From Methanosarcinales archaeon (GTDB lineage Archaea > Halobacteriota > Syntropharchaeia > Alkanophagales > Methanospirareceae): 50,923 nucleotides of DNA. The translations under genes were made by a program, and so were the position numbers. Below the pieces are notes generated by a model that searched no databases, had not been told where the DNA came from, and saw only the letters and a program-made list of their open reading frames with translations. Numbering within the stretch: position 1 is the first letter of the stretch; each line of letters starts with the position of its first letter. Where the stretch lies: contig JAUWPM010000004.1 in NCBI GenBank assembly GCA_030611585.1, positions 1 to 50,923 of the forward strand, in the 5' to 3' direction. Below are positions 32,100-41,645 of this stretch, one piece after another.

Positions 32100-32912
32100 A
32101 TGTTAAGGATAAAAGAAGGCGAACTTGTGCATTTGATAGACAGAAAAGGCAGGAGATACCATATTTTATTGAATGCCGGGTCCTCTTTCACGTTCCGCCA
32201 CGGGACAATTTCGCATGACGAAATAATCGGGGTGGAGGACGGAAGCGTCGTAAAATCGTGCTACGGTGAAAAGTTATTGGTCTTCAGACCGACGTTAGCA
32301 GAATACATCGGAAAGATGCGGAAAGGGTCGCAGATAATATATCCGAAGGACATTGCGGCTATTTTAATGCTTGCGGACATATTCCCGGGTGCAACGGTAT
32401 TAGAGGCGGGGATAGGCTCTGGAGCGCTTACCATGGCGTTGCTGCGTGCTGTGGGCACTGAAGGGAAGGTGGTGTCGTACGAGAGGAGGGGGGAGTTCTT
32501 GAAGATCGCGAGGAGCAATATCGAGTCGTTCTTCGGTACGGTAGAAAGTGCGGGAAAAGAAGGTTCCGGGGAGTTAGTGGTGAAGGAAAAGGACGTGTAC
32601 GAGGGCATAGACGATAAAGAACTGGACAGAATCTTATTGGACCTTCAGGAGCCGTGGAGAGCGCTGAAGCACGTAGAAGAATCGCTTAGAAACGGTGGAA
32701 TCCTCCTTTGCTACAACCCCACAGTGCTGCAGATCTACAAGCTTTCAAAACGGTTAGAGTTGAAGTACGCGGAAAGCTTTCGCGTTATGGGCATTTACGA
32801 GATTGGGATGCGCGGCTGGGAGGTTAAAGGGAGAAGCATACGTCCGGAGCATAGAATGGTTGCTCATACGGGGTTTATATTTGTAGCGCGGAAATGTGCG
32901 CCGGTAGAGTGA
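32100..32912 (+). CDS. trmI: archaeal tRNA (adenine-N1)-methyltransferase
   Basis: Makes 1-methyladenosine in the T loop of tRNA. Residues 1-85 form the small N-terminal barrel (GELVHLIDRKGRRYHI, YGEKLLVFRPTLAEYI). The Rossmann SAM domain has YPKDIAAILMLADIFPG, motif I VLEAGIGSGALTMALL (about 101-116), acidic motif II VVSYERRGEFL, and LLDLQEPWRALKH near the catalytic Asp (about 178). The end AHTGFIFVARK is typical. The 3' end overlaps the convergent DUF123 gene by 49 bases. Confidence 0.94.
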   Translation: MLRIKEGELVHLIDRKGRRYHILLNAGSSFTFRHGTISHDEIIGVEDGSVVKSCYGEKLLVFRPTLAEYIGKMRKGSQIIYPKDIAAILMLADIFPGATVLEAGIGSGALTMALLRAVGTEGKVVSYERRGEFLKIARSNIESFFGTVESAGKEGSGELVVKEKDVYEGIDDKELDRILLDLQEPWRALKHVEESLRNGGILLCYNPTVLQIYKLSKRLELKYAESFRVMGIYEIGMRGWEVKGRSIRPEHRMVAHTGFIFVARKCAPVE

Positions 32913-33307
32913 AAACTCTCGTAAACGTGCTCTTTGAGTTCGGTTAAGCTGGTAGAGAAGAACAAATGGCTTTTACATGAACAATCGGTGCATCCGAAAC
33001 GAGCTATGGACTCTAATCGCATACTCAAGTTCGCAGCGATTTCGCATTCTTTCCGCGCCTCCGTTTCTGCGAATACTACTTCCCTTACTTCCACCCCCGG
33101 ATTTGCCAGGAAATAATCTATATGCCAGTGTAACTTCTTATTATTGCCAACGTCACGCAGATGTCTTCCTATTCTTCGTTCTAATCCCGATAGCGCAGAA
33201 CCGGCATACGCATAAAAGCCTTTTTTAAAGGCTATGCACCCTATTTTACCTATCTCTATTTCTCTATCCTCGCTGTTTTCTATGATTAGCACGTAAGTCC
33301 CGTTCAT
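32864..33307 (-). CDS. DUF123 / GIY-YIG-like nuclease-family protein
   Basis: 147 residues. It opens with GTYVLIIENSEDREIEIGKIG and has KKGFYAYAGSALSGLERRIGRHLR (about 29-52), the DUF123 form of a GIY-YIG-like fold, then KLHWHIDYFLANPGV and FGCTDCSCKSHLFF (C124, C127, C129). DUF123 proteins are predicted small endonucleases, sometimes fused to EndoIII; here stand-alone. The last about 16 codons overlap trmI on the other strand. An R1 repeat begins three bases outside its start codon. Confidence 0.88.
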   Translation of the reverse strand: MNGTYVLIIENSEDREIEIGKIGCIAFKKGFYAYAGSALSGLERRIGRHLRDVGNNKKLHWHIDYFLANPGVEVREVVFAETEARKECEIAANLSMRLESIARFGCTDCSCKSHLFFSTSLTELKEHVYESFHSTGAHFRATNINPV

Positions 33308-33309
33308 CT

Positions 33310-33343
33310 GTTTTCTTTTAGCACAGGTTTTCTTTAAAAAGAG
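33310..33343 (+). repeat. R1 repeat copy between DUF123 and nadA
   Basis: TTTTCTTTTAGCACAGGTTT followed by TCTTTAAAAAGAGC; core identical to the 13893 copy over the TTTTCTTTTAGCACAGGTTT segment, with a truncated hairpin. It sits in a divergent 66-base gap, so it is not a terminator. Confidence 0.85.
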
Positions 33344-33373
33344 CTAATCAAATACCATTATTATATAGAACCG

Positions 33374-34294
33374 ATGAAAGAGCGCATGGAGCAGGTGGAG
33401 CAGATAGGAAGGTTAAAACGAGAGAAGAATGCGATTGTTTTGGCGCATAATTACGAAAGGGCGGAGGTGCAGGACATAGCGGAGTTCGTTGGTGACTCCT
33501 TAGAGCTTGCGCGAATAGCGATGGATACGGATGCAGATATAATTATCTTCTGCGGCGTTAATTTCATGGCGGAAACCGCTGCGATATTAAATCCCGATAA
33601 AAAAGTCGTTATTCCCGACGTCTGTGCGATCTGCCCGATGGCACAGCAATTGCCTCAGGACGTCCTGCGTGCGGCGATGCGTGAGCATCCCGATGCCGAC
33701 GTGGTCCTCTACGTAAATACACTTGCAGAAAGTAAGGCACTTGCAGACTGCATTTGCACTTCGGCAAACGCACCGGAGATAGTGCGAGCAATGGATACTC
33801 CAACCGTATTATTCGGGCCGGATCGCAACTTAGCATATTACGCGCAGAAGGGAACGTCAAAGATGATTGTCCCCGTGCCGGAGCATGGGAACTGCCCGTC
33901 ACATCATCAAATCACTCTTGAAGACCTGCTGAAAGCGAAAGACGCACATCCACGGGCGAAAATCATGGCTCATCCGGAGTGCATTCCCGAAGTCCAGGAC
34001 AGGGCTGATTACCTCGCGTCCACCAGTGGCATGGTGAAGATTAGCAAGGAAGTGGAGGACGAAGAGTTTCTGATCGGTACTGAGATCGGGCTTCTGCATC
34101 GGCTGGAAAAGGAAGCGCCGGACAAGAGGTTTTATCCGCTCTCTACTACTGCGGTCTGTCCACAGATGAAGATGTGCACGTTAGAGAATATAGAAGCAGC
34201 CTTAGAGCACGAGAAGCCTGAAGTCGTTCTTTCACCTGAAATCATGGATGCTGCGAGAAAGCCCATCGAGCGGATGCTTGCGCTATCTCACTAA
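33374..34294 (+). CDS. nadA: quinolinate synthase
   Basis: Condenses iminoaspartate with dihydroxyacetone phosphate, the second step of NAD synthesis. 306 residues. KNAIVLAHNYERAEVQDIAE (17-36), VGDSLELAR, CGVNFMAETA, then PDVCAICPMA with the first cluster cysteine, YVNT, and TSANA. Further on are FGPDRNLAYY and GTEIGLLHRLE, with TTAVCPQMKMCTLENI near the end for the last 4Fe-4S cysteine. nadB and nadC are not adjacent. The upstream gap carries an R1 repeat and a short AT-rich promoter region. Confidence 0.96.
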   Translation: MKERMEQVEQIGRLKREKNAIVLAHNYERAEVQDIAEFVGDSLELARIAMDTDADIIIFCGVNFMAETAAILNPDKKVVIPDVCAICPMAQQLPQDVLRAAMREHPDADVVLYVNTLAESKALADCICTSANAPEIVRAMDTPTVLFGPDRNLAYYAQKGTSKMIVPVPEHGNCPSHHQITLEDLLKAKDAHPRAKIMAHPECIPEVQDRADYLASTSGMVKISKEVEDEEFLIGTEIGLLHRLEKEAPDKRFYPLSTTAVCPQMKMCTLENIEAALEHEKPEVVLSPEIMDAARKPIERMLALSH

Positions 34295-34377
34295 CCTTTC
34301 TTTGAAAAAGGAGTTTATGGGACAATCAGGAAAAATGTATATGCCGACGTTTACTTTAGGATACCAGGAGGTAAAAA

Positions 34378-34848
34378 ATGAACGCTAAAAAGAGTGATAA
34401 TAAAGGTGAGAAGAGAGCGATGGACATAGCTATCTTTAACAAATTATTCTCTACGGGGTATTTTTCGCTAATTTTAACAGCGGTACTACTTTTTTGCTTT
34501 GTAGCGATGGTGGGTGCAACTAACGCAACGAATGCGACTTCAGCACCAACTAAGACGATTCCTGAATACGCGGCAATAATTGCGGTTATTGTGATACTCG
34601 CAACCTTCTTATACTTAATTCATCTTGGCTATAAAGCAGATGACAAGCTTGACAAGGGTGAGATGCGGAGAGCCATTGCGGGGACGTTCGTCGTGGGGTT
34701 CACCGTGCTACTGATTTTATCGCTTACTTATGATTGTAGTTATAGAAGTGAAATTGTCATGATGTATATCGAACTCGTTGGCATCGTTATCGGCTTCTAT
34801 TTCGGTCAGAGAACCGCGGAAACAGCAAAAGGAGGAGGACACCAATAA
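34378..34848 (+). CDS. small membrane protein of unknown function
   Basis: 156 residues, start supported by AGGAGGT seven bases upstream. A charged N-terminal stretch is followed by a hydrophobic helix (about 29-47) ending in an Asn/Thr-rich loop (ATNATNATSAPTKT), then helices at about 62-82, 97-117 and 128-146. The tail is Gly/His-rich (GGGHQ). I recognise no family. The possible signal-like first helix and NAT loop (N-glycosylation sequons) suggest the loop faces outside. It is convergent with hisC, nine bases apart. Confidence 0.7.
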   Translation: MNAKKSDNKGEKRAMDIAIFNKLFSTGYFSLILTAVLLFCFVAMVGATNATNATSAPTKTIPEYAAIIAVIVILATFLYLIHLGYKADDKLDKGEMRRAIAGTFVVGFTVLLILSLTYDCSYRSEIVMMYIELVGIVIGFYFGQRTAETAKGGGHQ

Positions 34849-34857
34849 GCGAGCGCA

Positions 34858-35946
34858 TCACAAACTCTTCAACGCCGCCACAACCTTCTCATTCTGCTCC
34901 TGAGTCCCCACGCTAATCCTGATGAACGAATCACCCGCACCTCTGAATGAAGAGCAATCGCGCACGGTTATCCCTTTTTTTAACAACGCATCAAATACTT
35001 CACGTGCCGTCCGTGGCGACACGTCAACGAGCACGAAATTTGCCTCTGACAGGTAAACCGTGAACAGCCCTTGCAGATTCTGCTCAAGATACGCCCTTCC
35101 TACCTGCACCAACTCGATACTTCTGCGTAAGTGCTCTTTATCACTCAGAGCTGTGAGTGCAGCAGTTAGTGCGACGTTGTTAACGGTGAAGGGCAGCGCA
35201 ACTTTATTATAAATGCTTGCCAGCCATTCTGGTATGACGGCATAGCCAACCCTTAGTCCTGCGAGCCCAAACGCCTTTGAGAAGGTTCTTAAAACGAGGA
35301 CGTTATCGTATTCATTCACCAAATTCACCAACGACTTATCTGCAAATTCCACGTACGCTTCGTCTATAGCCACCATTGCCGTCGGCACGGATTCTGCTAT
35401 CGCACGCACGTCACCCTCAGCCATGCAGTTTCCAGTTGGATTGTTCGGCGAGGAAAGGAAGATCATGCGTGTCTTGTCGTTACACGCGGAGATCAATGCC
35501 GCGGCGGGTATGCCAAAGTTATTATCCCTGTCTCGTGGTATGTACCGTGGCGTGCCGCCGGCTATTTTTACCAGTGACTCGTAGAGCGAGAACGTGGGCA
35601 CCGGTATCAGCGCTTCCGCTTCATCGCCGTTACCAATAAAAATCTTGACCAGCGTATCTAACACGCCATCTATACCCGCACCTATAACGATTCTATTTAC
35701 GTCAACGCCGGCATAACGTGCAATCTCTTCTCTGAGCGATTCCTCGTTTCGCTCCCATGGGTACACGCTCAACTTTAAGTCACCCGCTTCTAATCGTCCA
35801 ACGATAGCGCGTACTACCTCTGGACTGGCTCCTAACGGGTTTTCATTCGAGCTTAGCTTTATCGCTCCCTTGACTGACTTACCCGGTTTGTATTCTGTTA
35901 TATCTTCCACCGACGGTCTTACAGGTACACGCATTCTGATAGTCAT
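34858..35946 (-). CDS. hisC: histidinol-phosphate aminotransferase
   Basis: PLP enzyme of histidine synthesis; 362 residues. N-terminal VRPSVEDITEYKPGKSV and KLSSNENPLGASP (about 31-43) are diagnostic of HisC. SSPNNPTGN (about 164), DEAYVEFAD (about 195), the PLP lysine in RTFSKAFGLAGLRVGYA (about 220-236), and the C-terminal FIRISVGTQEQN with substrate-binding Arg complete the set. It is alone, not in a his operon. It is divergent from the accessory island to its right. Confidence 0.95.
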   Translation of the reverse strand: MTIRMRVPVRPSVEDITEYKPGKSVKGAIKLSSNENPLGASPEVVRAIVGRLEAGDLKLSVYPWERNEESLREEIARYAGVDVNRIVIGAGIDGVLDTLVKIFIGNGDEAEALIPVPTFSLYESLVKIAGGTPRYIPRDRDNNFGIPAAALISACNDKTRMIFLSSPNNPTGNCMAEGDVRAIAESVPTAMVAIDEAYVEFADKSLVNLVNEYDNVLVLRTFSKAFGLAGLRVGYAVIPEWLASIYNKVALPFTVNNVALTAALTALSDKEHLRRSIELVQVGRAYLEQNLQGLFTVYLSEANFVLVDVSPRTAREVFDALLKKGITVRDCSSFRGAGDSFIRISVGTQEQNEKVVAALKSL

Positions 35947-36069
35947 TTGGCACTATGAATAGATATAAGAGGGCGATTAAAAGAAAAAAATTGAGAGGAA
36001 CATAATAGTTAATTAAGCTCCATAACAATATTCTCATTTGCAAGAGTAAACGTAAGAAATGACATTTAG

Positions 36070-39000
36070 ATGATTATGACGGATGAAACAAAGCATTCGG
36101 TAAAAATGAATCCTGCAAATATCGTTAATAGCCTAATAAAGGATATTAGGGAACGTTTGACGTTAGACGGTAAGAACAGGGTTTTTAACGAAGGGGAGAA
36201 ACTCCACTCTGAGTTTATGAAGGATAGAGCGGAGGCAGAAGCATTTACGCGGGAATTCCTGATTGACAAAATTTTCGATGTGCTGGAGCTGGAGAAACTG
36301 CCAGAAAAATCTTTCTATACCCCTGGTAGTCATCGAAGCGTAGATTACCGGATTAAAAGCAAAAGAGGTAGATTCTTGGTTGAAGCGAAGCCGTTGAATG
36401 CAGATTTAGAGAAGGGTAAAGATAGTGCCGTTAACCAAATAAAAGGCTTGTTTAGACTTGCGGAAGTGAAAGAGAACTATGATTTTGGTGTGGCAACAGA
36501 TGGATTGAGATGGATATTCATTGACAGAAACGAAGAAATAGTGAGCGATTGGAGATTAGAAGAGCAGTTTGACCAGATAAAGGAGTTCCTGGTTGGTAAA
36601 GAGAAAGTTGTCTCGCCTAAGACGGAAGAGGAGATAAGCAAGAAGTTTTACGGCTGGTATAATGCGCTTTTGCACGGTGGCAAGTACAGGGATCACGAGA
36701 ACAAGCAGAAGACGATTTCTGAAGCTGATTGTTTAGTCAACACCGTCATTGGCGTGCGTGATTTGGAAGAGCGGGAGCAGATAGCTCAGGTAGTGATGAA
36801 CCGGCTGATATTCATCAAGTTCTTACAATCCAAAGGCATTATCGGGGAAGATGTGCTCGAATATCTATCTGAAGTGAAAGAGGATGAACTCACACCCAAA
36901 TTGCGGCAGTTGTTTTTCGGTGTTCTGAATACGCCAGAGGATCAACGACAGGATATTAATGAACGGTTCAAAGATATCCCATACTTGAATGGGAGTTTGT
37001 TTACTCATATTGAAGTCGAAAAGAGAAATTTGGATTACAAAGTAAAAGCGGAGATTCTGAAGAAGGTAATAGAGTTTTTAGACAGTTTCAAGTTCGTGCA
37101 TAAGGAGCAGCTTGGTAACGGTGATTCCATAGACCCGGAAATACTGGGCTATATCTTTGAACGTGCAATGACCACCACGGACCGAAAGGGAACCGGTGCG
37201 TATTACACGCCCAAACCGATAACAAAATATATCTCGGAGAATACGATCTACCCGTACATAATAGACAAAACAAATCAAATTCTTAAGACTGAGAAGGGCT
37301 ACAGGGAGACAGAACTGATAAAAGACATTGAAGAGTTGTTTATTCTGCCGGCAACGACCTTGAAAGAGATTTGGGACAAGATAATTCAGAAAATAAGAGT
37401 TCTGGATAACGCATGTGGTTCCGGTGCGTTCTTGCTTGCTGCGGCGAACATCCTGTTTGCGTTGAACAGGAAGATAAGTGACAAATTAGGAGCAGAGAAT
37501 CCAGATACTACTTTGAAGATGTGGATCTTAGTCAATAACCTCTACGGGGTTGACATAAATCCGAACGGCATAGAGATAGCAAAGCTGAGGCTCTGGCTGT
37601 GGCTTGCCGACTCTTACGAGCCGGGGTACATAAAACCATTGCCAAATATTGATTACAACCTCCGGGTGGGGAACAGTCTGATCGGCTACGTGGACCTGAG
37701 CGAGTTCAAGGAAACGAAACTCAACCTCTCGGATTTTCTTTGGAATGAAGAAAAAGACACGCTGGATAACCTACTCAAAGAGAGGAATGACTTAATCCGC
37801 GAGTATAAAATAACCTGGGGTGAAGAAGCAAAGGATTTAAAAAGTAAAGTACACGAGTTCGACGAGAAGATAAGTAATCTGCTGAATGCCGAGCTTTACA
37901 AGAAACTGAGAGAGAAGAAGATAACGATAAGCAAGGAAGCGTTTTTGAAATTAAAGCCATTTCATTGGGGATTTGAGTTTTATGAAGTCTTTGATTTGGA
38001 GAAGCCGAAAGAAGGACGGGGGTTTGACGTGGTTATTGGGAATCCGCCATATGTGAGACAGGAAAAAATAAAAGAGGAAAAGCCAATATTTGAAAAGTTG
38101 TATCCAGAAGTTTATACAGGTATTGCAGATCTCTGTGTCTATTTTGTTAAGAGGAGTTTAGATTTAGCAAAATCAGGATGCTATCATTCTTTTATTATTA
38201 CAAATAAATGGATACGGGCAGGATATGGCGAAAAATTAAGGAAATATCTGACAGAAAGTATAAGCATTAATGAAATTGTAGATTTTAACGGTATCCGAGT
38301 TTTTGTGGGTGCAACGGTCGATGTTTTAGTGTACAAATTTAAAAATGCCCTTCCTGAAGAGAATGATTTAAGATATTGTGCGTATAAAGATACCTCTCTA
38401 TTACATATTGAGAAAAATATTGAGACGGACGGTTTTGATATTGAACAGGAAACACTAAAACAAGGATGGAGTTTTTATCCAAAAGAGGTTTTAGAAATTA
38501 AGAAGAGGATTGAAGAAGTCGGAAAACCGTTAAAAGAATGGGATGTTAAAATTAACTACGGAATCAAAACGGGTTTTAACGAGGCTTTTATAATTACGGA
38601 AGGAAAAAAAGATGAGTTAATAAAAAAAGATCCCAAAAGTGCAGAAATAATAAAACCCATTTTAAGAGGCAGAGATATTAGAAGATATGGCATTGATTGG
38701 AAAAATTTATACATTATTTTTGCAAGACAAGGAGCTAATATAGATAACTATCCAACAATCAAGCAGCATTTATTTAAATTCAGAGAAAGATTAGACCCCC
38801 GACCAAAAGATTTTACCGGAAAGTGGAAAGGTAGAAAACTTGGCCCTTATAAATGGTATGAAATTCAAGACAATATCGCATATTATGAAGAATTTGAAAA
38901 AAACAAAATTGTTTGGCCTATGGTTTCATCAAATTCTTCAATGTTTTGTTTGGCTCAAGAGGGAGTTTATCTTAATAATAAATGTTATCTTATAACAGGA

Positions 39001-39489
39001 AATAATATAAAATACGTTCTGAGTATTCTTAATTCAAAAGTTGCTTGGTGGTTTTTTAATACCCGAGAGGCTAAATTAGGTTCTAAAGGTTTAGAGATCA
39101 GAAAGGAGGGTGTAGCCTCTTTCCCGTTACCAAAAATACCGCAAAATCAAACCCCTTTCATTAACCTCTGCAACTACATGCTGTTCCTGAACGAAAAAGA
39201 AGAACTAAGAAAATCCGAAAAGGAACTTATTGAATTCATTGATAAGCAGATTATTGATTCCTTAGTTTACGAACTCTACTTCAGAGAAAAATTTGAAGAG
39301 GAAGGTTTGAAAACGAATCTTGTTGGACTTGTTGAGCCTTATTTGAGGGATATTGGAAATTTTAAAACCAAAGAAGAGAAGTTGGAAGCGATAAAAGAAG
39401 TTGTTGCGAAGATCAAGAGTGACAAGGGAGTCAAGAAGGAGATAGAGAAGATAAAAAGTCATAAGTGGGTGAAGGTCATAGAAGGTTGA
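36070..39489 (+). CDS. type IIG restriction-modification enzyme (second locus)
   Basis: A 1139-residue fused nuclease-methyltransferase. The N-terminal PD-(D/E)xK site is VDYRI (D92) with E105-A-K107. A helical bridge leads to RKGTGAYYTPKPIT (about 374-390) and SAM motif I VLDNACGSGAFLLAA (about 446; Asn replaces the usual Pro), with catalytic motif IV NPPYVRQ near 658. The C-terminal half holds a target-recognition region with NYGIKTGFNEAFII and PILRGRDIRRYGIDW, as in TaqI-like C-termini. It is only distantly like the 10229-13306 enzyme. The next gene begins three bases after its stop. Confidence 0.88.
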   Translation: MIMTDETKHSVKMNPANIVNSLIKDIRERLTLDGKNRVFNEGEKLHSEFMKDRAEAEAFTREFLIDKIFDVLELEKLPEKSFYTPGSHRSVDYRIKSKRGRFLVEAKPLNADLEKGKDSAVNQIKGLFRLAEVKENYDFGVATDGLRWIFIDRNEEIVSDWRLEEQFDQIKEFLVGKEKVVSPKTEEEISKKFYGWYNALLHGGKYRDHENKQKTISEADCLVNTVIGVRDLEEREQIAQVVMNRLIFIKFLQSKGIIGEDVLEYLSEVKEDELTPKLRQLFFGVLNTPEDQRQDINERFKDIPYLNGSLFTHIEVEKRNLDYKVKAEILKKVIEFLDSFKFVHKEQLGNGDSIDPEILGYIFERAMTTTDRKGTGAYYTPKPITKYISENTIYPYIIDKTNQILKTEKGYRETELIKDIEELFILPATTLKEIWDKIIQKIRVLDNACGSGAFLLAAANILFALNRKISDKLGAENPDTTLKMWILVNNLYGVDINPNGIEIAKLRLWLWLADSYEPGYIKPLPNIDYNLRVGNSLIGYVDLSEFKETKLNLSDFLWNEEKDTLDNLLKERNDLIREYKITWGEEAKDLKSKVHEFDEKISNLLNAELYKKLREKKITISKEAFLKLKPFHWGFEFYEVFDLEKPKEGRGFDVVIGNPPYVRQEKIKEEKPIFEKLYPEVYTGIADLCVYFVKRSLDLAKSGCYHSFIITNKWIRAGYGEKLRKYLTESISINEIVDFNGIRVFVGATVDVLVYKFKNALPEENDLRYCAYKDTSLLHIEKNIETDGFDIEQETLKQGWSFYPKEVLEIKKRIEEVGKPLKEWDVKINYGIKTGFNEAFIITEGKKDELIKKDPKSAEIIKPILRGRDIRRYGIDWKNLYIIFARQGANIDNYPTIKQHLFKFRERLDPRPKDFTGKWKGRKLGPYKWYEIQDNIAYYEEFEKNKIVWPMVSSNSSMFCLAQEGVYLNNKCYLITGNNIKYVLSILNSKVAWWFFNTREAKLGSKGLEIRKEGVASFPLPKIPQNQTPFINLCNYMLFLNEKEELRKSEKELIEFIDKQIIDSLVYELYFREKFEEEGLKTNLVGLVEPYLRDIGNFKTKEEKLEAIKEVVAKIKSDKGVKKEIEKIKSHKWVKVIEG

Positions 39490-39492
39490 GAG

Positions 39493-40494
39493 ATGGAAAC
39501 GCAAAACACACGGAGAAGACATAAAATAGGGGGCATCAGTATATTTACGAACGAATATGAATTGTTAGATGGTTCAAAACAACGATTGGTTCAACAAGTA
39601 GCAGATGGTTCAATTATAAAACGATTTGAGAAAACTCCGGTGCCTATTAAACCAACGGATGTTGTATGCCCCCATTTTCTCGAGTTGAAGTGGGCTTATG
39701 GCTGTCCCTTTAATTGTGCATGGTGCTATTTGAAAGGCACATTTAGATTTCTCGAAACAAAGACAAAACCAGTCTTTAAAGATAGAGAAAAGGTTAGATT
39801 GCATACAGAGACGCTTTTCGATACAGCGCAATATCCAAAAGAAATTCTTAATACCGGTGAGCTTGCTGATTCTCTTATGGACGAAAATGGAAAAAATCCT
39901 TTTTCAAAATTTATAATCCCTCTGTTTGAAAAACAAGATAGACACAAAGTTTTGTTTTTGACAAAATCTGATAAGGTAAAACATCTATTAGAGATAGAGA
40001 TACATAAACAGGCAATAATAAGTTTCAGTTTGAACACACGGGAAAACGCTGAAAGGTGGGAGATAGGGGCTCCACAAGTTATAAAGCGAATTGAAGCAGC
40101 AAAGGCAGTCTCAGATGCAGGCTATGAAACGAGGATAAGAATAGATCCCATGATTCCATTTCCAGAATCGAAATGGGAAGGAGATTATAAAGAACTTATT
40201 GACCAGATATTCTCAAAATTCAGACCGGAAAGAATAACAATAGGCTCGCTTAGAGGTTTGCAGAGCACCATTAATGGTGCAACTGATAGATCATGGGTAG
40301 ATTTTTTCGGAGAAAAATCAAACTGGGGTAAGAAAATAAAAGGGAATCTCCGATATACTATGTACACTACTGTGGTAAACTATCTCAAGGAAAACTATAA
40401 TTATACCAACGTTGCGTTATGTAAAGAAACAAAGACAATGTGGGAATCATTAGGGATGGATTATATAAAGATTAAATGTAATTGTATATGGTAA
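39493..40494 (+). CDS. radical SAM protein, spore photoproduct lyase-like
   Basis: 333 residues. Radical SAM cluster ligands are C71, C75 and C78 (GCPFNCAWCYL), preceded by VVCPHFLELKWAY. The C-terminus has CKETKTMWESLGMDYIKI and ends KCNCIW, with extra cysteines (C310, C329, C331) as in SPL-like proteins. SPL repairs a thymine dimer by a 5'-deoxyadenosyl radical; the substrate here is unknown. It starts three bases after the RM gene and runs into TcmP with a short overlap. Context suggests DNA modification or repair tied to defence. Confidence 0.82.
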   Translation: METQNTRRRHKIGGISIFTNEYELLDGSKQRLVQQVADGSIIKRFEKTPVPIKPTDVVCPHFLELKWAYGCPFNCAWCYLKGTFRFLETKTKPVFKDREKVRLHTETLFDTAQYPKEILNTGELADSLMDENGKNPFSKFIIPLFEKQDRHKVLFLTKSDKVKHLLEIEIHKQAIISFSLNTRENAERWEIGAPQVIKRIEAAKAVSDAGYETRIRIDPMIPFPESKWEGDYKELIDQIFSKFRPERITIGSLRGLQSTINGATDRSWVDFFGEKSNWGKKIKGNLRYTMYTTVVNYLKENYNYTNVALCKETKTMWESLGMDYIKIKCNCIW

Positions 40495-41594
40495 AAATGC
40501 CACTACCAGATGATTCGTGGGAAAAGTGGAAGTATAAAGAGCATACAAAAGCAAAGCATGAGATACTGAGTAAGTATCTTGGTGGATGGATTAAAATACT
40601 AGGTAAATCCCACGATTTAAATATTTTTGATTGTTTTGCTGGACGTGGAAGATTTTCAGAGGGGGAAGAAGGTTCGCCCCTTGTTATAATTAAAACTATA
40701 GCAGAGATTCGAGAAAAAATGGGACGGCAGAAAGAGGCAAGTTGCATCTTTATTGAAATAAACGATAGCAATTTTCAAAACCTTCGAGTAGAAATAGACA
40801 AAGAAATAAAAAACTCATCTCAAAGATATGATGGTTGGTTGAATGTTGAATTTCATTGTGATGAATTCGCAAATGTAGCCAGCGGAATCATAGATGAATA
40901 TAGTGAAAGGCTCGCTCCTTCATTCTTTTTTATCGATCCATTTGGCTTTAGTGGTGTTCCATTTGAGGTAATTAAAGACATCCTTTCAATTAAAAGAACT
41001 GAAGTGTTTATGACCTTTATGGTTCGCGATGTTAATAGATTTTTTAAAAGTTCAAAGCATAGAATTAGTATTGAAGAGCTATACGGTATGGATAATGTTC
41101 AGGATGTATTACAAAATCAATATCCCAATTTACCAAGAGAACAAGCTTTGCTGAGATTATACAGAGATCAGCTCCACGAAAGTGCTAATGTAAAATATAC
41201 CCTTCCATTTAAAGTAACCGCAGATGAGAGATTGCAAACTACTTACTACCTCATTCACGCCACCAATCATCCAATGGGATGTGAGTTGATGAAAGAGATA
41301 ATGTATAAAGCAGGAACAGAAGGAAGATTTGGATATTTCGGTCCTGCTAAAGGGCAGTTAACATTAACACAAATCTCAGGAATACCAAAACTTAAAGAAT
41401 TTCTATTAAATCGATTTGAAGGAAGAACACTTTCTTATCGAGACATAAGATATGAAACGCTCATGGATACAGAATTTATCAAACAACATTATCGCAAAGC
41501 ATTATTGGAATTAGAAGAGGAAGGGAAAATTCAAATTGCCGGAAAGGGTCCGAAAGGGGGGTTACCCGATAAAGCTCAAGTTACTTTCCTTTAA
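40488..41594 (+). CDS. tcmP: three-Cys-motif partner protein TcmP
   Basis: About 368 residues; starts at 40488 or 40497 are both possible, the first overlapping the radical SAM stop. DSWEKWKYKEHTKAKHEIL near the N-terminus, NIFDCFAGRGRFSEGEEGSP (about 42-61), CIFIEINDSNFQNL and FFIDPFGFSGVPFEVIKDIL form a Rossmann-like, methyltransferase-like core. A C-terminal winged-helix-like segment (YRKALLELEEEGKIQIAG) ends it. TcmP is named for occurring beside a radical-SAM-like three-Cys protein, exactly the arrangement here. Biochemical function is not established. Confidence 0.85.
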   Translation: MVKMPLPDDSWEKWKYKEHTKAKHEILSKYLGGWIKILGKSHDLNIFDCFAGRGRFSEGEEGSPLVIIKTIAEIREKMGRQKEASCIFIEINDSNFQNLRVEIDKEIKNSSQRYDGWLNVEFHCDEFANVASGIIDEYSERLAPSFFFIDPFGFSGVPFEVIKDILSIKRTEVFMTFMVRDVNRFFKSSKHRISIEELYGMDNVQDVLQNQYPNLPREQALLRLYRDQLHESANVKYTLPFKVTADERLQTTYYLIHATNHPMGCELMKEIMYKAGTEGRFGYFGPAKGQLTLTQISGIPKLKEFLLNRFEGRTLSYRDIRYETLMDTEFIKQHYRKALLELEEEGKIQIAGKGPKGGLPDKAQVTFL

Positions 41595-41645
41595 TATCTA
41601 TTCAAAGGAAGAACTCGAAATGAAAGCGATGAAAGGTGAATAAAA

